A stretch of 64,000 bases of DNA from Lineus longissimus (GCF_910592395.1 NC_088321.1:6512001-6576000); one strand, 5' to 3'; shown: positions 9,681 to 20,855, counted from the first letter of the stretch. Program-made: numbers and translations. The notes: generated by a model from the sequence alone, not told the origin.

Positions 9681-11038
9681 ATGTATTATCCAATAGCAAC
9701 TCAACATAAAAGTAACTTCAACTATGACTTCTTTAATTTAGAAGTAACTGTTAACAGTAACAATTTCTTCAGACTACAAGAAACTAAGATAACACCTGGG
9801 TTTTTGAGCCTGAAAAATAAGAAAGACTGTCTGCGACTGGAAAAGAATCCATTATCGTTTTACCAGAACCAATTTAACATGGCTGTTTGGTTTGCTACTA
9901 CCGGTTGTGGTATTTCAATAGATGATCACTTGAATCACAGTGACCCATTGATAAGGTAAATTTACAGATTTCATGTTTACTATCAAATATTGAAGATCAT
10001 GAAGAATCTAGAGATACCAATTCCAGGTGAAAGTGATTTCAATGAGACAAACAATAACATTAACCGTAGGAAACTAGGAGGGTTATTGAGTGAATTTGGT
10101 TTAAAAGACGAATTTGATTTCTCAGTGTTTGAAAGTAATGAGGGATGGACTTCCTGGAGTGTACCGGATTACAACCCGAACATAACGATCCCGGATATTA
10201 CATCAATGATTCTAAAATCAATTTCTTCCTCATGCAAGTTCATGAAAATAGAATGCCACCAATGTTTAAATCTGATTGGGATGCTGGAATGGTTAATTTC
10301 AAATATCCAGATACCTTCATTAAGTATCATGTGAAACAACACAAGAATGTATTTGATGTAATTACACAAAATGAATGTGAAACCCATCAACAATTCATGA
10401 TATTTAAATCAAATGGTTTCTCTAATCCTGGAATAGAGAGGTTGAATGACACAATAAGAACATATGTTTACTGTATTCTGGGTGCTCAGGCGTTGACCAG
10501 AACACCAATAATTGGAGTACCGGGTACAGAATTGGATGCTCAGAAGGAATTTAACAAACTATTAAAGGACTCGATTAATCAACATCCTGATATTCCCACT
10601 TCAATTCAAAGATACCAAAAAGCAGTGAGTGACACTCATACAAGACTAGATTATGTAATAGCACCAGGATTGTATGTCATAGGGTCAAATATGGTACTCG
10701 TTATTGGTAAGCTGGATAACTACAATAATAACATTTTAATAGCACCAAAAAATGCTAAACCTGGTAAGAATGACATTAACCACAAAAAGACCTTACCACC
10801 ACCACTGATGGAAGGAAATAGTTCTAAGAAAATAAGAGTTAAGAGTAGTGTTGATACTGTCAAGACCAGTCATACGCCAAAGAGTAATGTTGATTCACCA
10901 AAAACAACTGAAACATCAAAGAATACTCCTACTACTAAACGGGACACCAAAGTTGAGAGGGAGGATGATACTCATGAAACAATCAAATTCATGCTTTACT
11001 CAGTTGTTGGTACATTGATTGTTTTTATGGTTAGATAA
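9681..11038 (+). pseudogene. Element 1 copy of tail-anchored 453-aa protein, broken
   Basis: Collinear with the intact Element 2 gene at 31632. It differs by a TCA-to-TAA nonsense change at 9957-9959 and a one-base deletion near 10186 (ACATAACGATCC versus ACATAACTGATCC), giving three overlapping partial frames. The last part (10145-11038) keeps the hydrophobic C-terminal anchor FMLYSVVGTLIVFMVR. Function unknown. Confidence 0.8.
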
Positions 11039-11048
11039 ATAAGTAATT

Positions 11049-12533
11049 ATGGCTGAAGGAGGAGAAGATTATGAAATGGATGATTACGATCCTTATTACA
11101 ATCCTGATGTGGATGGTCTTCCTGATTGGAGAAATAATAGAATTTATCAAGATGACGGCACAACATACAACACAGGTAATACAAATCTAACTACTGAAAC
11201 TTCATTCACTAAAACTCCAGATAGAGCAAGAGGTATTGTCCCTGAATTGATGGAAAAGGAGTTAAGTTACGATGAAGTAGAGGATAAACTTGCAAAAGCA
11301 TTGGAAGAAACAAAATGGAAATATGACAAGAACAAATTGAGTAACCTTGCACCACACATTAGTTACTCTGGAAACAAACTTTATTACGTTCCGAAAACAA
11401 ATTATGAAGTTGATTTGATAAAAGGTAAATTTGAAAACGAAAATTTATTTGACTATCATAATACTGATGAAACCATTACCAAGTTAATTCCTTTAACTAA
11501 GGGTGATGGAGACTTCTATGCTGAAAGAACATTAAAGAATAAGTTTGGTACTAGATTTGCTGACATGATTAGAGGTATGATTGCACCTGATGAACCAGCA
11601 CCTATGGAAGGACCTAGAATGGCACCTATGGAAGGCCCGGAATCAGTAAGGGAACCTAAATCTGCATCCACTCAAACAGATATATTAATTAATGAGGTAA
11701 ACAGTTCAAACCAACCAATAGATAAACTGATAGATTCTGATGATGATGAACTTAAAACACTGGGTTTTACTGAATATGCCTTGAGGGAACTTAGAGGGTT
11801 AAAACAGGCTGGTGATGATCTAGCTGCAGTAAAGAGGGATAAGGACATGCAAATAGAGGAATTAGAAAATAAACTTCGTAATTTAACAAGAGACTATTTA
11901 GAGTCTGTAGAAGAAGATTCTGAAGATATGGGGGAGTTGAAAAAGCAAATAGATGAACTAAATGACAAATTGCATGAGGAAATGTCAAAGGTATGGAGGT
12001 TAGACAATGACAGGGAGTCACAAACTAGAAGAATTAAACGTTTAATTGTTGATGTTCTAAAGAAACCAGATTCAACTATTCCTCTAAAGGACAGAATAAA
12101 GTTACTTTTTAAGACGTATGGTGTAACCATTAGCGCCATAATAACAGCTGTTGTAATGACATTTACAACTCTAGGTCTCAGTATCAGTAGTGCTTTAAGT
12201 GGTGCCACTAAATCTGTAAAACCAACTCCAGGACCAGACCCAACTCCAGGACCTACACCAGAACCTGGGCCAGGACCAAAACCATCAATACCAGATAAAG
12301 TAAAAGAAGGTCTCAAGAAGTTTGCTGAATGGCTAAAAGAACTAGCCAAGAAATCAGCTGCGGCTTTACCGGGAATAATAGGGTCTATCATATCATTTCT
12401 CCTGAAAACAATTGGTGCAGTTGTTGGCTTTCTAGCTGAACATCTGATCATAGCAGTTATTGCTATTGTGAGCTCCATAATCTATGGTTTAATTGGGGGT
12501 GTTAAAGCCTTAAAATCACGTAAAAGGTCTTAG
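11049..12533 (+). CDS. Coiled-coil/Pro-Gly hinge membrane protein (494 aa), unknown
   Basis: Starts 10 nt after the previous frame. Visible layout: acidic Tyr/Asp-rich N-terminus, a long charged coiled coil (about residues 245-330), a hydrophobic segment (VTISAIITAVVMTFTTLGLS, about 355-375), a Pro-Gly hinge with PTPGPDPTPGP repeats (about 390-410), an amphipathic Lys-rich stretch, then a long hydrophobic C-terminus (about 435-480) ending in basic residues. Could be a fibre-like or membrane-bound structural protein; I do not recognise it. Same family as 33004-34620, with fewer N-terminal repeats. Confidence 0.65.
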   Translation: MAEGGEDYEMDDYDPYYNPDVDGLPDWRNNRIYQDDGTTYNTGNTNLTTETSFTKTPDRARGIVPELMEKELSYDEVEDKLAKALEETKWKYDKNKLSNLAPHISYSGNKLYYVPKTNYEVDLIKGKFENENLFDYHNTDETITKLIPLTKGDGDFYAERTLKNKFGTRFADMIRGMIAPDEPAPMEGPRMAPMEGPESVREPKSASTQTDILINEVNSSNQPIDKLIDSDDDELKTLGFTEYALRELRGLKQAGDDLAAVKRDKDMQIEELENKLRNLTRDYLESVEEDSEDMGELKKQIDELNDKLHEEMSKVWRLDNDRESQTRRIKRLIVDVLKKPDSTIPLKDRIKLLFKTYGVTISAIITAVVMTFTTLGLSISSALSGATKSVKPTPGPDPTPGPTPEPGPGPKPSIPDKVKEGLKKFAEWLKELAKKSAAALPGIIGSIISFLLKTIGAVVGFLAEHLIIAVIAIVSSIIYGLIGGVKALKSRKRS

Positions 12534-12583
12534 GTGACCTTCTATCAAAAAACAATGTTTAAAAAAATAATTATCATGTAAAT

Positions 12584-13558
12584 ATGAATAAATACATCTC
12601 ATTAAAAGATTATTATTCTAGTGAGTGGAACAATGAGAATCTTAAAGGATTCATTCGTCCTAGGGTCATGGATAGAAATTTCAGTGAAGAAAATGACAGC
12701 AAGAATTATGACAGTGGGAAATTTGATAAGCCTACTGAGACACACAAAGTAGTCCTTCCAAGAATGAAAGAATATGACGTCAGTACCAACACTAATGCCC
12801 AATTCTGCCGTAATTGCAAACGTTGGACACTTTTTGAGTATCAAAAAAATTTAAATTTAGCCAGGAACGCCGCTAAAACCGTGAAGTATCAATTCTGCAT
12901 TGTTTGTAATGCAACCAGTTATGATGATGATTTTAAGACTCTTGAGATCAATATTGACAACAAGATTCGTTATTTTGACATTATTCTTAGAAAGCTTGGA
13001 TGGAGACGTTTGTCTGAATCGGTTCTCAAATATTTAAATGACTTTGTGGAAGGGTATTTACAGTGCTACTTTTCAAGTCCCAGAAAATGTCTTAGTAAGC
13101 AGAGATATGAAAGTACAGTCCACTTAGCTTTAAAAATGGGTATTAACACTCTCCCCTCTAAGTTACGGGAAAAGGGGTTACATGGCGAGGCCATACTTGT
13201 TGAATTTCACTGTGGCGAATATGACTGGTTTCTTGCCATTGAATTTATCAACAGGGCTTTTGGTAAACCCCAATTAACAGATGAGAATATCACTGACCTT
13301 AGACTAGTGTACTATGCTTTCCTTAGATTTCTGCATTACTGTGGTGTGTAGGTCACAATTAACTACAAGGTATTTTTACACCAAGCCTTTAAAACGATGA
13401 AAATTGATTATGTAATATTTAGACCTTTTTTAACCAACAAGGAGCGAGGTAATGATTTGGAGAGATTATGGTATGATTTCACTCAAAGTATTTTCTTCCA
13501 GAATTACCAGGTTGAGAAGGAATATGACCAGGAAATTGACAAGCAGTTTGAGTGCTAG
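12584..13558 (+). pseudogene. Zinc-binding protein of unknown role, truncated by TAG
   Basis: The 255-codon frame begins MNKYISLKDYYSSEW and has two CXXC pairs (CRNCKRW near 77 and FCIVCN near 107), suggesting a zinc ribbon. Where the Element 2 protein continues (GVKVTINYKVF), Element 1 has TAG at 13349-13351. The same frame then resumes to a second stop at 13556-13558. So the gene lost its C-terminal third. Confidence 0.7.
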
Positions 13559-13686
13559 TGCAGGTCGAGACATTAACTGCATCAGTAGTATTAAGTTAGC
13601 ACCAGCTAGTGTTAAGTGCAATAAACTTGTGAAAACAGCATTTTGCACTTAACACTCATTTTTCTATTATTTTAAATGAACAGCAA

Positions 13687-14535
13687 ATGAATAGTCAGAC
13701 ATCATCTGTAATTGAACAACAAATGAAACATATTGGTGTTATCAATCAAAACCCAGTCGGACGCAGTCCTGAGAGCATAGCTCGAGTCGGGGCTTCTAAC
13801 CAACAGAACACTGGTAGTTACCAACAGAACACTGGTAGTTACCAACAGAACAGTACTAACTTTCAACAGAACTGCACTACAAATCAACAAGTTTCAAACA
13901 AGCAGTTGAATAGTTCAAATTTAGTTACTCCTAGTCAAGGAATAGTCAATTCTAGTTGCCAACTAGGATCAACTAGCAATCAACAAGGTTCAAGTAGCAA
14001 TCAACAACATTTGAACTATTTGACTGATAGTGGCCTTAAAGCCAAACAAGACTTAGAAATTTTAGTTGCAACTGGGAAAAGCAAGTATTTACCTAATAAA
14101 CAACTAACTTTAAATGACTTAGATAATATGACAGAAAATGAACTCTTAAAACACCACAGAATCTACTAGACAAAGATGGCTGCCAGACTTAATGATTCTT
14201 TGGGTAAGACTGTACTTAAAGCTTACACTAAATTATCAAGGTGGTTATTACCAATAGATGACGAGGATGATCTTTACCATGACCTCAGAAATGATTACAT
14301 CGTTACCAATGAACTTGACAAATGGCTTGGATGGGTTAGTATCAAAATGGGAGCATTGACGGCACTAGCTTCAACAACACTTATTACTTTAGGCCATTGT
14401 CATGAGGAATCATCAATGAATACATCGGGTATGAATACACCAAATATGAATACACCAAATATGACTGTCTCTGAATGTGACAAACCAATAGATGAAAGTC
14501 TAGATATCACAGATAGTGATGATAAAGAAGACTAA
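13687..14535 (+). pseudogene. Gln/Asn/Ser-rich membrane protein, split by TAG
   Basis: The first frame (13687-14169) is very rich in Gln, Asn and Ser with near-repeats of NTGSYQQ. It carries one double-hairpin micro-element in frame (13758-13785, read GRSPESIAR). A TAG at 14167-14169 replaces a sense codon present in Element 2. The second frame (14176-14535) has a hydrophobic segment (GALTALASTTLITLGH) and an acidic tail. Function unknown. Confidence 0.7.
13758..13785 (-). repeat. Double-hairpin micro-element (Element 1, Gln-rich gene)
   Basis: 28-nt core flanked by GT on both sides; stems GGAC/GTCC and GAGC/GCTC with loops GCA and ATA. In Element 2 the same site (36021-36042) keeps only the second hairpin. 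Confidence 0.85.
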
Positions 14536-14583
14536 ATTAACCTGGTTATGAGAACATAGTTCGAATTTATTCGGCCAAGATAA

Positions 14584-15042
14584 ATGGAACTTGAAACTGT
14601 AACTGATACTACTAAAGTTTCAGTGTCTAAGAAACCTCGATCAGAGAAACAATTAGCATGGTCTAGAGAACTGGGTAGAAGATCTCAGGAATTTAAGAGG
14701 ATAAAAAAGGATAAGACGACATTTAAAGTACAGTACTCCTCCCCAAAAAACAGAGTTGTGGAAAAGGAGGAAGAAGAAGTAGAGGAAGAAGAACCACAAT
14801 CTCAAAATACTGATGTATCACTGCATGAATCTACCAGTAATACCTATGTCTATGTAGGTTTAGGTGCAAGTATTTTAGCAACATTTATCATGTTTAAGAA
14901 ACTTCCTAAAAAAGTAAGTAAAGAGCAGCGATCAGGCTTGAATGAAGCAGTCATGAAGGGATCACTCAGGAAGGGGTCAATTAGCCCTCTTGTTAAACAT
15001 GTAGTTAAAGAGAAGAAATGTACTATTCCTTTAATGGAATGA
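14584..15042 (+). CDS. Small basic/acidic single-TM protein (152 aa)
   Basis: Lys/Arg-rich N-terminus (SEKQLAWSRELGRRSQEF), a Glu-rich run, one membrane segment (TYVYVGLGASILATFIMF, about 99-116) and a basic tail. Its 3' end overlaps the convergent gene by 20 nt (15023-15042). Homologue of 36851-37387. Function unknown. Confidence 0.65.
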   Translation: MELETVTDTTKVSVSKKPRSEKQLAWSRELGRRSQEFKRIKKDKTTFKVQYSSPKNRVVEKEEEEVEEEEPQSQNTDVSLHESTSNTYVYVGLGASILATFIMFKKLPKKVSKEQRSGLNEAVMKGSLRKGSISPLVKHVVKEKKCTIPLME

Positions 15043-16027
15043 TCTCATCAGGTGGTCCGAGGTGCTTGTCTTCACAACAAGAGTTTAACTCTATTCTTAA
15101 CTCTAAAGAAACCTCTGTTCCTCTGAAATTAACTAGCTTACCATTCTCATCAGTGATTTCGAATTTTATGTGATTAGTACACTTATTTATCGTTTTCTTA
15201 CAATTCGGTTCGTATCGCTGCATTTTTATTTGGTCACCATCTTCTACAGGTATGATGCAGAAAATGTCAGATGGTTTATTGTTGTAGAGGGTCTTAGCTT
15301 TGTCAACCAAATTAGCTTGCAGGAATAGATATTTCCTGTAAAAGTTGAGTGGTCTTGTGGAGTAGTATTTTCCTTTCTTGGTGAATTTAGTTTTCTTAAA
15401 GCCAAACCACTCATTCACCACTGTGAGCTGTTTTTCTATCACCTCTCTTATGGTTTTTCTTATTTGAAAACCTTCTGTGTTTCTCTCAATCTTGATTTTT
15501 TCATTTTTATCTAACTTGTATACTTTCAGAGGGTACTTTTTATCCTCTGTAAGTTCAAGGGTTATGTAATTATTGTTATCACAGTAAATTTTCACATGGC
15601 TTATTCCAATTTCTTTTATGTATTTTTGCCATACCTCACAAAACTCACTTAAACTAAAATGTCGAGAGTATGGAAATGTGGATTTAGTAATGGTTTCTTT
15701 AGTTGTGGTAGATTCATTTTCCAAATACCGTTCGCAAACTTTCATGACTTCCTTTTCAAGTGTATCTGTTTCAAGTCCAGGAGCAAATAATGTCCTAAAT
15801 TCATCCATACACCATAATTGTTTATCTAAGGGCTCATTTGTTGTTATTCTGGTTATTTCGACTAGAAATGAGAAAATCCTGACTCCCTCTGGTAGAAAAT
15901 CACCTGTCCACCATGAACTGTAAAAGGTTATCGATTTCAAAGTAATGGATTTTATGTCTAATTGGTCTGTTAAGTAGTACTCAAATTTGGCTTCATTACA
16001 TTCTTGTTCACTGATTATGAAGTCCAT
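15023..16027 (-). CDS. Penton-like minor capsid candidate (334 aa)
   Basis: The C-terminus ends in HIKFEITDENGKLVNFRG followed by alternating hydrophobic residues, the strand pattern that closes jelly-roll minor capsid proteins in Polinton-like viruses. The N-terminus (LTDQLDIKSITLKSITFYSS) resembles the matching opening strand pair. No enzymatic motif. Element 2 homologue at 37461-38411, whose C-terminus is changed by double-hairpin insertions. Identification as minor capsid is inference from strand pattern. Confidence 0.45.
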   Translation of the reverse strand: MDFIISEQECNEAKFEYYLTDQLDIKSITLKSITFYSSWWTGDFLPEGVRIFSFLVEITRITTNEPLDKQLWCMDEFRTLFAPGLETDTLEKEVMKVCERYLENESTTTKETITKSTFPYSRHFSLSEFCEVWQKYIKEIGISHVKIYCDNNNYITLELTEDKKYPLKVYKLDKNEKIKIERNTEGFQIRKTIREVIEKQLTVVNEWFGFKKTKFTKKGKYYSTRPLNFYRKYLFLQANLVDKAKTLYNNKPSDIFCIIPVEDGDQIKMQRYEPNCKKTINKCTNHIKFEITDENGKLVNFRGTEVSLELRIELNSCCEDKHLGPPDEIIPLKE

Positions 16028-16084
16028 TTCTATTTAATTCAAGAGATTTATTGAATTTAATAAATTTTAGTCTAATAAAATAGA

Positions 16085-19000
16085 ATGACTGATAAGAATC
16101 AGAAAATACTTTGCACTACATGTGACAAGTACATATCATACAATAATATGGCCATTCACAGGAGAACCAAAGGTCACCTGACCAAATTAAATCCTGATTA
16201 TGTCCCTATTGCTCAACCCCGAGCCCAATCACTGATCACTAAAAGTATGGATAAGAAACTTGCATTTGAGGAAAATGAGCTAGATGGCATAAAGAAAGTG
16301 AGTGGAGTAGAAATAGTAAAACAATTTGGCAAGCCTGTAGTCACCATTAGTTTGAAGATTGACAGAGAAGCTAAACAAGTGTATGAATACAGAGAGAAAT
16401 TAGAGGAGGTATTATTTCAACTCAATGATTACCATCACAAAATAAGCATATCAGTATTTGCTCAGTTTGATCGTCAAGGTGAAAGTGTAACCCGGACTAC
16501 GTCCAGAGAGCATAGCTCGACACACCCCATACAGTCTCCAATGGAAAGCATAATTTCAAGGAACCAGGCAATTTATGCCATAACCAACCAGTTAAACTAC
16601 ATTAAGACACAGATTGAGGAAAGGTACTTTCAAGGGTCTGGACTTACACTGAACAAAATAGAGTCTTGTAACATGACCATCTGTTCTTACAAGAGGTGTA
16701 AAGGTGGTCATTACACTAAATTACCATTTAAAACAAAAGCTGTAATCAATGTGGAGTCGAATGACAATAAATGTTTTCTCTGGTCTTTATTGGCCGCTAA
16801 ATATCTAAAAGAAAATCCTGAGAGTACATTCAATATCACTACTGATATGCTAGAAATGACTTCGTCACGAGAACAGAGTTCGAAAACTACTGATATCAAA
16901 ATAGACTCATTTCCTGTATGTATTCAAAAGGATATCACTAATATAGAGAGTGATAATAATCTCAAAATTAATGTGTTCAAGTTAGAGAACGAATTGGCTA
17001 AAAGCATTTATGCTGCAAAACTAGAACCTCTCTACCTGTCCAAGAATTATGACGATGATGATGTCATTGATCTGCTCTATTTCAAGGACCATTTCATGTA
17101 CATAAGAGACATCAATCTTTTCTTCAGGTCACTCGCTCATAGAGTGTATCTTTGCAGGAGATGCATGAATTACTTTTACAGGAAGTCAACACTAGACAAT
17201 CATAAAAAGAAATGTGGTGAACACGATTACTGTAAGATCAGTCTGCCTCCACCTAACAGTAAATGGTCACAGCTTAAATTTGAAAAACACTCATTTAAAA
17301 ATAGAGTTCCCTTTGTAATCTATGCTGATTTCGAAGCGATAAGCACAACAGTCAATGATAACACAACTCAGACAGATACCATTGTTACCACTAAAAAACT
17401 ATTCAAACAACATGCATCAGCTGTTGGTGTTTATGTTCACTCGGACTACCCACAACTTTACAGTAGCCAGTATGTGTCTCACAGGGGTGCTGATGTTGTA
17501 GATGTGTTCTGTAACTGGTTAATCAGGCTGGAAGAACAATTCTCTAATTTATTGAACTGTAACTTTCCTCTAACAATGACAGATGAAGACTCGAGCTCTG
17601 CTCTCAGGACGAAGTCCGACTGGCAGAGATATCAATTAGAAACACAATGTTATTACTGTAATCAACCTTTAGGATATGACAAGGTCAAGGATCACGATCA
17701 CTACAGTGGTAGATATCGAGGTGCTGCTCACAGCTCATGCAATTTGAATGAAAATAAAGCCATGTTCGTTCCAGTATTTTTTCACAATCTTAGTAATTAT
17801 GATTCACACCTGTTTATCAAAGACTTAATGACTAAACTACCGAAGTACAAGAAACTGAAATTACTTGCCAAAACAGCAGAGGAATACATCTCATTTCAGT
17901 TCGGTTGTTTCAGGTTTTTGGACTCGTACAGATTCATGCAGTCCAGTTTAGACAACATAACCAAATCAATGCTGGATGATGACTTTAAAATTACGAGACA
18001 GAAGTTCCCAAATACCATTGATTTTAAACTATTGAGGAAGAAGGGTTCAGTACCTTACTCTTTTTACACATCACATGAAAGCTACAATGTCACTTACCTA
18101 GAAAAGTCTATGTTTTTTGACGAATTGAAAAATGAAATGGCACCTGATTCTGCCTATGATGAGGCTAAGGTAATATGGGATCATTTCAAGATCAGGAATC
18201 ACGGTGAGTTCATTGACCTCTACCTCAAAACTGATGTGATCCTTTTAGCTGATTTATTTGAGAAATTCAGGGATGTCAATTTGAACTACTTTCAGATAGT
18301 TCCATGTCACTGTTACTCGGCACCAGGCCTAACCTGGCAAGCTGGTTTGAAGTACACAGGAATAAACCTAGAACTACCGACTGATACCAACATCTTACTT
18401 ACTTTTGAGAAAGCAATACGAGGTGGAATTTCGGGTGTTATGGGAACTAGACATGTCAAGGCAGATGAACACCACAAACTACTCTACGTAGACACAAATA
18501 ATCTCTATGGCTGGTCCATGATGGAACCTCAACCCTATGGTAGTTTTGAAATGATAGATATTGATCCACTTAACATGAATGTTATCAGTAAAGAGCAGAT
18601 TATGGCAATTCCAAGTGATAGTGAAGTAGGCTACTTCTTAGAGGTGGATTTGGAGTATCCAGGAAATATTAAATTTAAGTCAAGGAACTTTCCATTCTGT
18701 CCCGAATCTCTCTTTATTGAAGATGATGAATTAAGTCCTTACCAGAGAGAGTTACTGGGCGATGATAAAAGATCAAATGTAGAGAAACTAATACTAACAC
18801 AAAAGGATAAAACTAATTACATAGTGCATTACAGAATGCTACAATTTTACCTCAAGCAAGGAATGGTACTTAAGAGGGTTCATTCGGTGATATGTTTTAA
18901 ACAATCAAAGTGGTTAGCACCATACATTGATTTTAATACTAAAAGACGTATGGATTCTAAGACTGATTTTGAGAAAGACTATTTCAAGCTCATGAATAAT

Positions 19001-19789
19001 GCTTTCTACGGAAAGACTTGTGAGAATGTAAGGAACAGGGTGGAAATAGAATTGGTAACGGACGGGGAGAGAGCCAGGAGTGTAATGGCCAATCCCAGGT
19101 TTTCATCGATATGCGTATTTGACGAACAGAATGCTGCTATTAGCATGAGGAAAACATCAATGAAATTCAAAAAACCAATCTACATAGGAGCTTCAGTACT
19201 TGAATTGTCTAAATTATTAATGTATGAATTCTATTATGAAGTTCTTCAACCGTACTTTGGTGAGAAAAATATTGAACTACTGTATCTAGATACAGATTCC
19301 TTTGTACTTAACATTAATACTGATGACTTAACTAAATACTTAAAGGAGTTGAAACACTATTTTGACTTCAGTAATTATCCAAAAGATCATCCACTCTATG
19401 ACACCAGTAAGAAGAAGGTGCAAGGTTATTTCAAGGATGAGTTAGGAGGAGTCGAGATGACTGAATTCATTGCCCTGAGAAGTAAGATGTATGCTTACAG
19501 GTCAAAAGATTACGATTCTAAGAAATTAAAGGGTATTGCCAAGAATGTAGTAAAGAGAGATATCTTATTTGATGACTATGTTGATTGTCTTGAAAAGAGT
19601 ATGTCATTTTACCACAAGATGAGACACTTAAGATCAGATAAACACCAAATCTATTTGGAAGAAGTTGACAAAAAAAGCCTCAGTCCTTTTGATGATAAGA
19701 GGTTCATACTTGAAGATGGAATAAGAACGTTACCATTTGGAATGTATTATGAAGGCTACATAGATTACAGCGATTCAAACTTCGCTTGA
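16085..19789 (+). CDS. polB: Protein-primed type-B DNA polymerase (Element 1)
   Basis: A 1234-aa replicase, intact. Visible in order: an N-terminal C2H2-like zinc finger (CTTCDKYISYNNMAIHRRTK, 9-28), Exo I in VIYADFEAI (about 416), an HNH/endonuclease-VII-like insert with CYYC...DHDH...C (about 521-555), Exo II in LSNYDSHLF (about 573), Exo III in YLKTDVILLAD (about 713), motif A YVDTNNLYGW (about 801), motif B KLMNNAFYGKT (about 968) and motif C YLDTDSF (about 1067). Polintons replicate with such polymerases. Three double-hairpin units lie in frame (16493, 16856, 17591). Starts at ATGACTGAT, shared with Element 2. Confidence 0.92.
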   Translation: MTDKNQKILCTTCDKYISYNNMAIHRRTKGHLTKLNPDYVPIAQPRAQSLITKSMDKKLAFEENELDGIKKVSGVEIVKQFGKPVVTISLKIDREAKQVYEYREKLEEVLFQLNDYHHKISISVFAQFDRQGESVTRTTSREHSSTHPIQSPMESIISRNQAIYAITNQLNYIKTQIEERYFQGSGLTLNKIESCNMTICSYKRCKGGHYTKLPFKTKAVINVESNDNKCFLWSLLAAKYLKENPESTFNITTDMLEMTSSREQSSKTTDIKIDSFPVCIQKDITNIESDNNLKINVFKLENELAKSIYAAKLEPLYLSKNYDDDDVIDLLYFKDHFMYIRDINLFFRSLAHRVYLCRRCMNYFYRKSTLDNHKKKCGEHDYCKISLPPPNSKWSQLKFEKHSFKNRVPFVIYADFEAISTTVNDNTTQTDTIVTTKKLFKQHASAVGVYVHSDYPQLYSSQYVSHRGADVVDVFCNWLIRLEEQFSNLLNCNFPLTMTDEDSSSALRTKSDWQRYQLETQCYYCNQPLGYDKVKDHDHYSGRYRGAAHSSCNLNENKAMFVPVFFHNLSNYDSHLFIKDLMTKLPKYKKLKLLAKTAEEYISFQFGCFRFLDSYRFMQSSLDNITKSMLDDDFKITRQKFPNTIDFKLLRKKGSVPYSFYTSHESYNVTYLEKSMFFDELKNEMAPDSAYDEAKVIWDHFKIRNHGEFIDLYLKTDVILLADLFEKFRDVNLNYFQIVPCHCYSAPGLTWQAGLKYTGINLELPTDTNILLTFEKAIRGGISGVMGTRHVKADEHHKLLYVDTNNLYGWSMMEPQPYGSFEMIDIDPLNMNVISKEQIMAIPSDSEVGYFLEVDLEYPGNIKFKSRNFPFCPESLFIEDDELSPYQRELLGDDKRSNVEKLILTQKDKTNYIVHYRMLQFYLKQGMVLKRVHSVICFKQSKWLAPYIDFNTKRRMDSKTDFEKDYFKLMNNAFYGKTCENVRNRVEIELVTDGERARSVMANPRFSSICVFDEQNAAISMRKTSMKFKKPIYIGASVLELSKLLMYEFYYEVLQPYFGEKNIELLYLDTDSFVLNINTDDLTKYLKELKHYFDFSNYPKDHPLYDTSKKKVQGYFKDELGGVEMTEFIALRSKMYAYRSKDYDSKKLKGIAKNVVKRDILFDDYVDCLEKSMSFYHKMRHLRSDKHQIYLEEVDKKSLSPFDDKRFILEDGIRTLPFGMYYEGYIDYSDSNFA
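16493..16520 (-). repeat. Double-hairpin micro-element (Element 1 PolB)
   Basis: In frame in PolB (RTTSREHSS). Element 2 has the empty site (GTAACACACCC). The insertion is exactly 30 nt. The linker is AGA instead of TGA, which avoids a stop in this frame. Confidence 0.88.
16856..16883 (-). repeat. Double-hairpin micro-element, divergent stems (Element 1 PolB)
   Basis: Stems TGAC/GTCA and GAAC/GTTC replace GGAC/GTCC and GAGC/GCTC but still pair. Flanked by AA on both sides. Absent from Element 2. Confidence 0.75.
17591..17618 (+). repeat. Double-hairpin micro-element shared by both elements (PolB)
   Basis: Stems GAGC/GCTC (loop TCT) and GGAC/GTCC (loop GAA), flanked by AC/AC. Same site filled in Element 2 (39953-39980), so it predates their split. 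Confidence 0.88.
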
Positions 19790-19802
19790 GTGCAAAATCT
19801 TT

Positions 19803-20590
19803 ATTAAACTAATGAATATGGTGGCGCTGATGGTAGTGGCACTGGCGGAAATTCACCCCTAACACCGAAGTCATGGTGATAGTGATAGTGATACACCACA
19901 TTAGGATTAGGACTATTTAGTCCTGTTTGATTTACTGAACTTTTAGTTTTTCTAGCATCTCTTTCTGAGCTTTCTTTTTTCCTTCTTCTAAAAAAGTCTT
20001 CTTTAAAGACTCTACATCGACATTGGAATTGGTCTCCCTTTGTTTTTTCCTAATGGCATTTTTCATCGAAATGTATTTCTCCTTCTCCTTGAGAATCAAA
20101 GTAAACTCATCTGTTGAAATGTGTGAATCACTCATGGCCTTACTCACCAGATCATTGATGGTGTTAAGTTTTGAAATTGCCAACATTCTGATATTCTCAT
20201 GTTTTTCAATTTTCTTAAGTATGCTTTTCTTCTGCCAACTTAGAAATGAGGAAAAAAGGGCACTTCCTATTGTCACACCACCCAAAGCTAAACCTATCGG
20301 TGCGGTGATGACACCAGCCAGTGCAGACACACCAACTGAGCCAGCTGCAACGCTTACAAAATTAAGACTATAACTAATGCCAGTAATTACGCTAAATGCT
20401 TTTTGTACTTTGAAAATATCTTTCTTCTAAATTCAATCTCGCTTTCTAAGAAACTCTTAACCTCACATATTTGTTGTAGTCTGAAAGCCTGAGGGTTACT
20501 TTCTGTATGCTTTTCAGACCTTTCATAGTTTAATTGACTTTCAGAGTTTAAATTACTTAAATCTGGATAAACCTTGTTGTCTCCATCCAT
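19803..20590 (-). pseudogene. Two-hydrophobic-segment protein, frameshifted (Element 1)
   Basis: Homologous to the intact 283-aa protein at 42362-43213. A T run is one base shorter in Element 1 (GCTTTTTGT near 20400), splitting the gene into a 67-codon N-terminal frame (20387-20590) and a 132-codon frame (19932-20330). A second shift changes the C-terminus near 19970. The hydrophobic core (ALAGVITAPIGLALGGVTIG) is still present. Confidence 0.75.
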
Positions 20591-20594
20591 TTAA

Positions 20595-20855
20595 TTAGTG
20601 GGAATAACTAGAATCAGTTGTTCTGTCATTTCTAGTGTTTAGTGTTGATCTTGCAGACACTACAGGTTTTTGAAGTACATTAAATTTTAAAGGTTTTTCT
20701 GGCCCAGCAGGTTTTTCTGACCCAGCAGGTTTTAAAGGTTTTTCGGGCTCAGGCTCCAACTTTGACTCTACTTCTGCCTCTAATTCTCTATGAAATCGTT
20801 CTAATCTTTCTTTCCAATTACGTGGGCGTTTTGTGTAACCCCAAGTTCTATTCAT
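20595..20855 (-). CDS. Small Pro/Lys-repeat protein (86 aa)
   Basis: Begins MNRTWGYTKRPRNWKERLER and contains short repeats of the type EKPAGPEKPLK. Element 2 homologue (43218-43505) has one to two more repeats, so length varies by repeat number. Ends 5 nt before the next gene. Unknown function. Confidence 0.55.
   Translation of the reverse strand: MNRTWGYTKRPRNWKERLERFHRELEAEVESKLEPEPEKPLKPAGSEKPAGPEKPLKFNVLQKPVVSARSTLNTRNDRTTDSSYSH

Noticed and set aside
11894-12478. 194-codon minus frame with GSGVGPGVGSGP repeats (and 33951-34547 in Element 2)
   Set aside because: Antisense shadow of the Pro-Gly hinge of the plus-strand protein; conserved only because the sense gene is.
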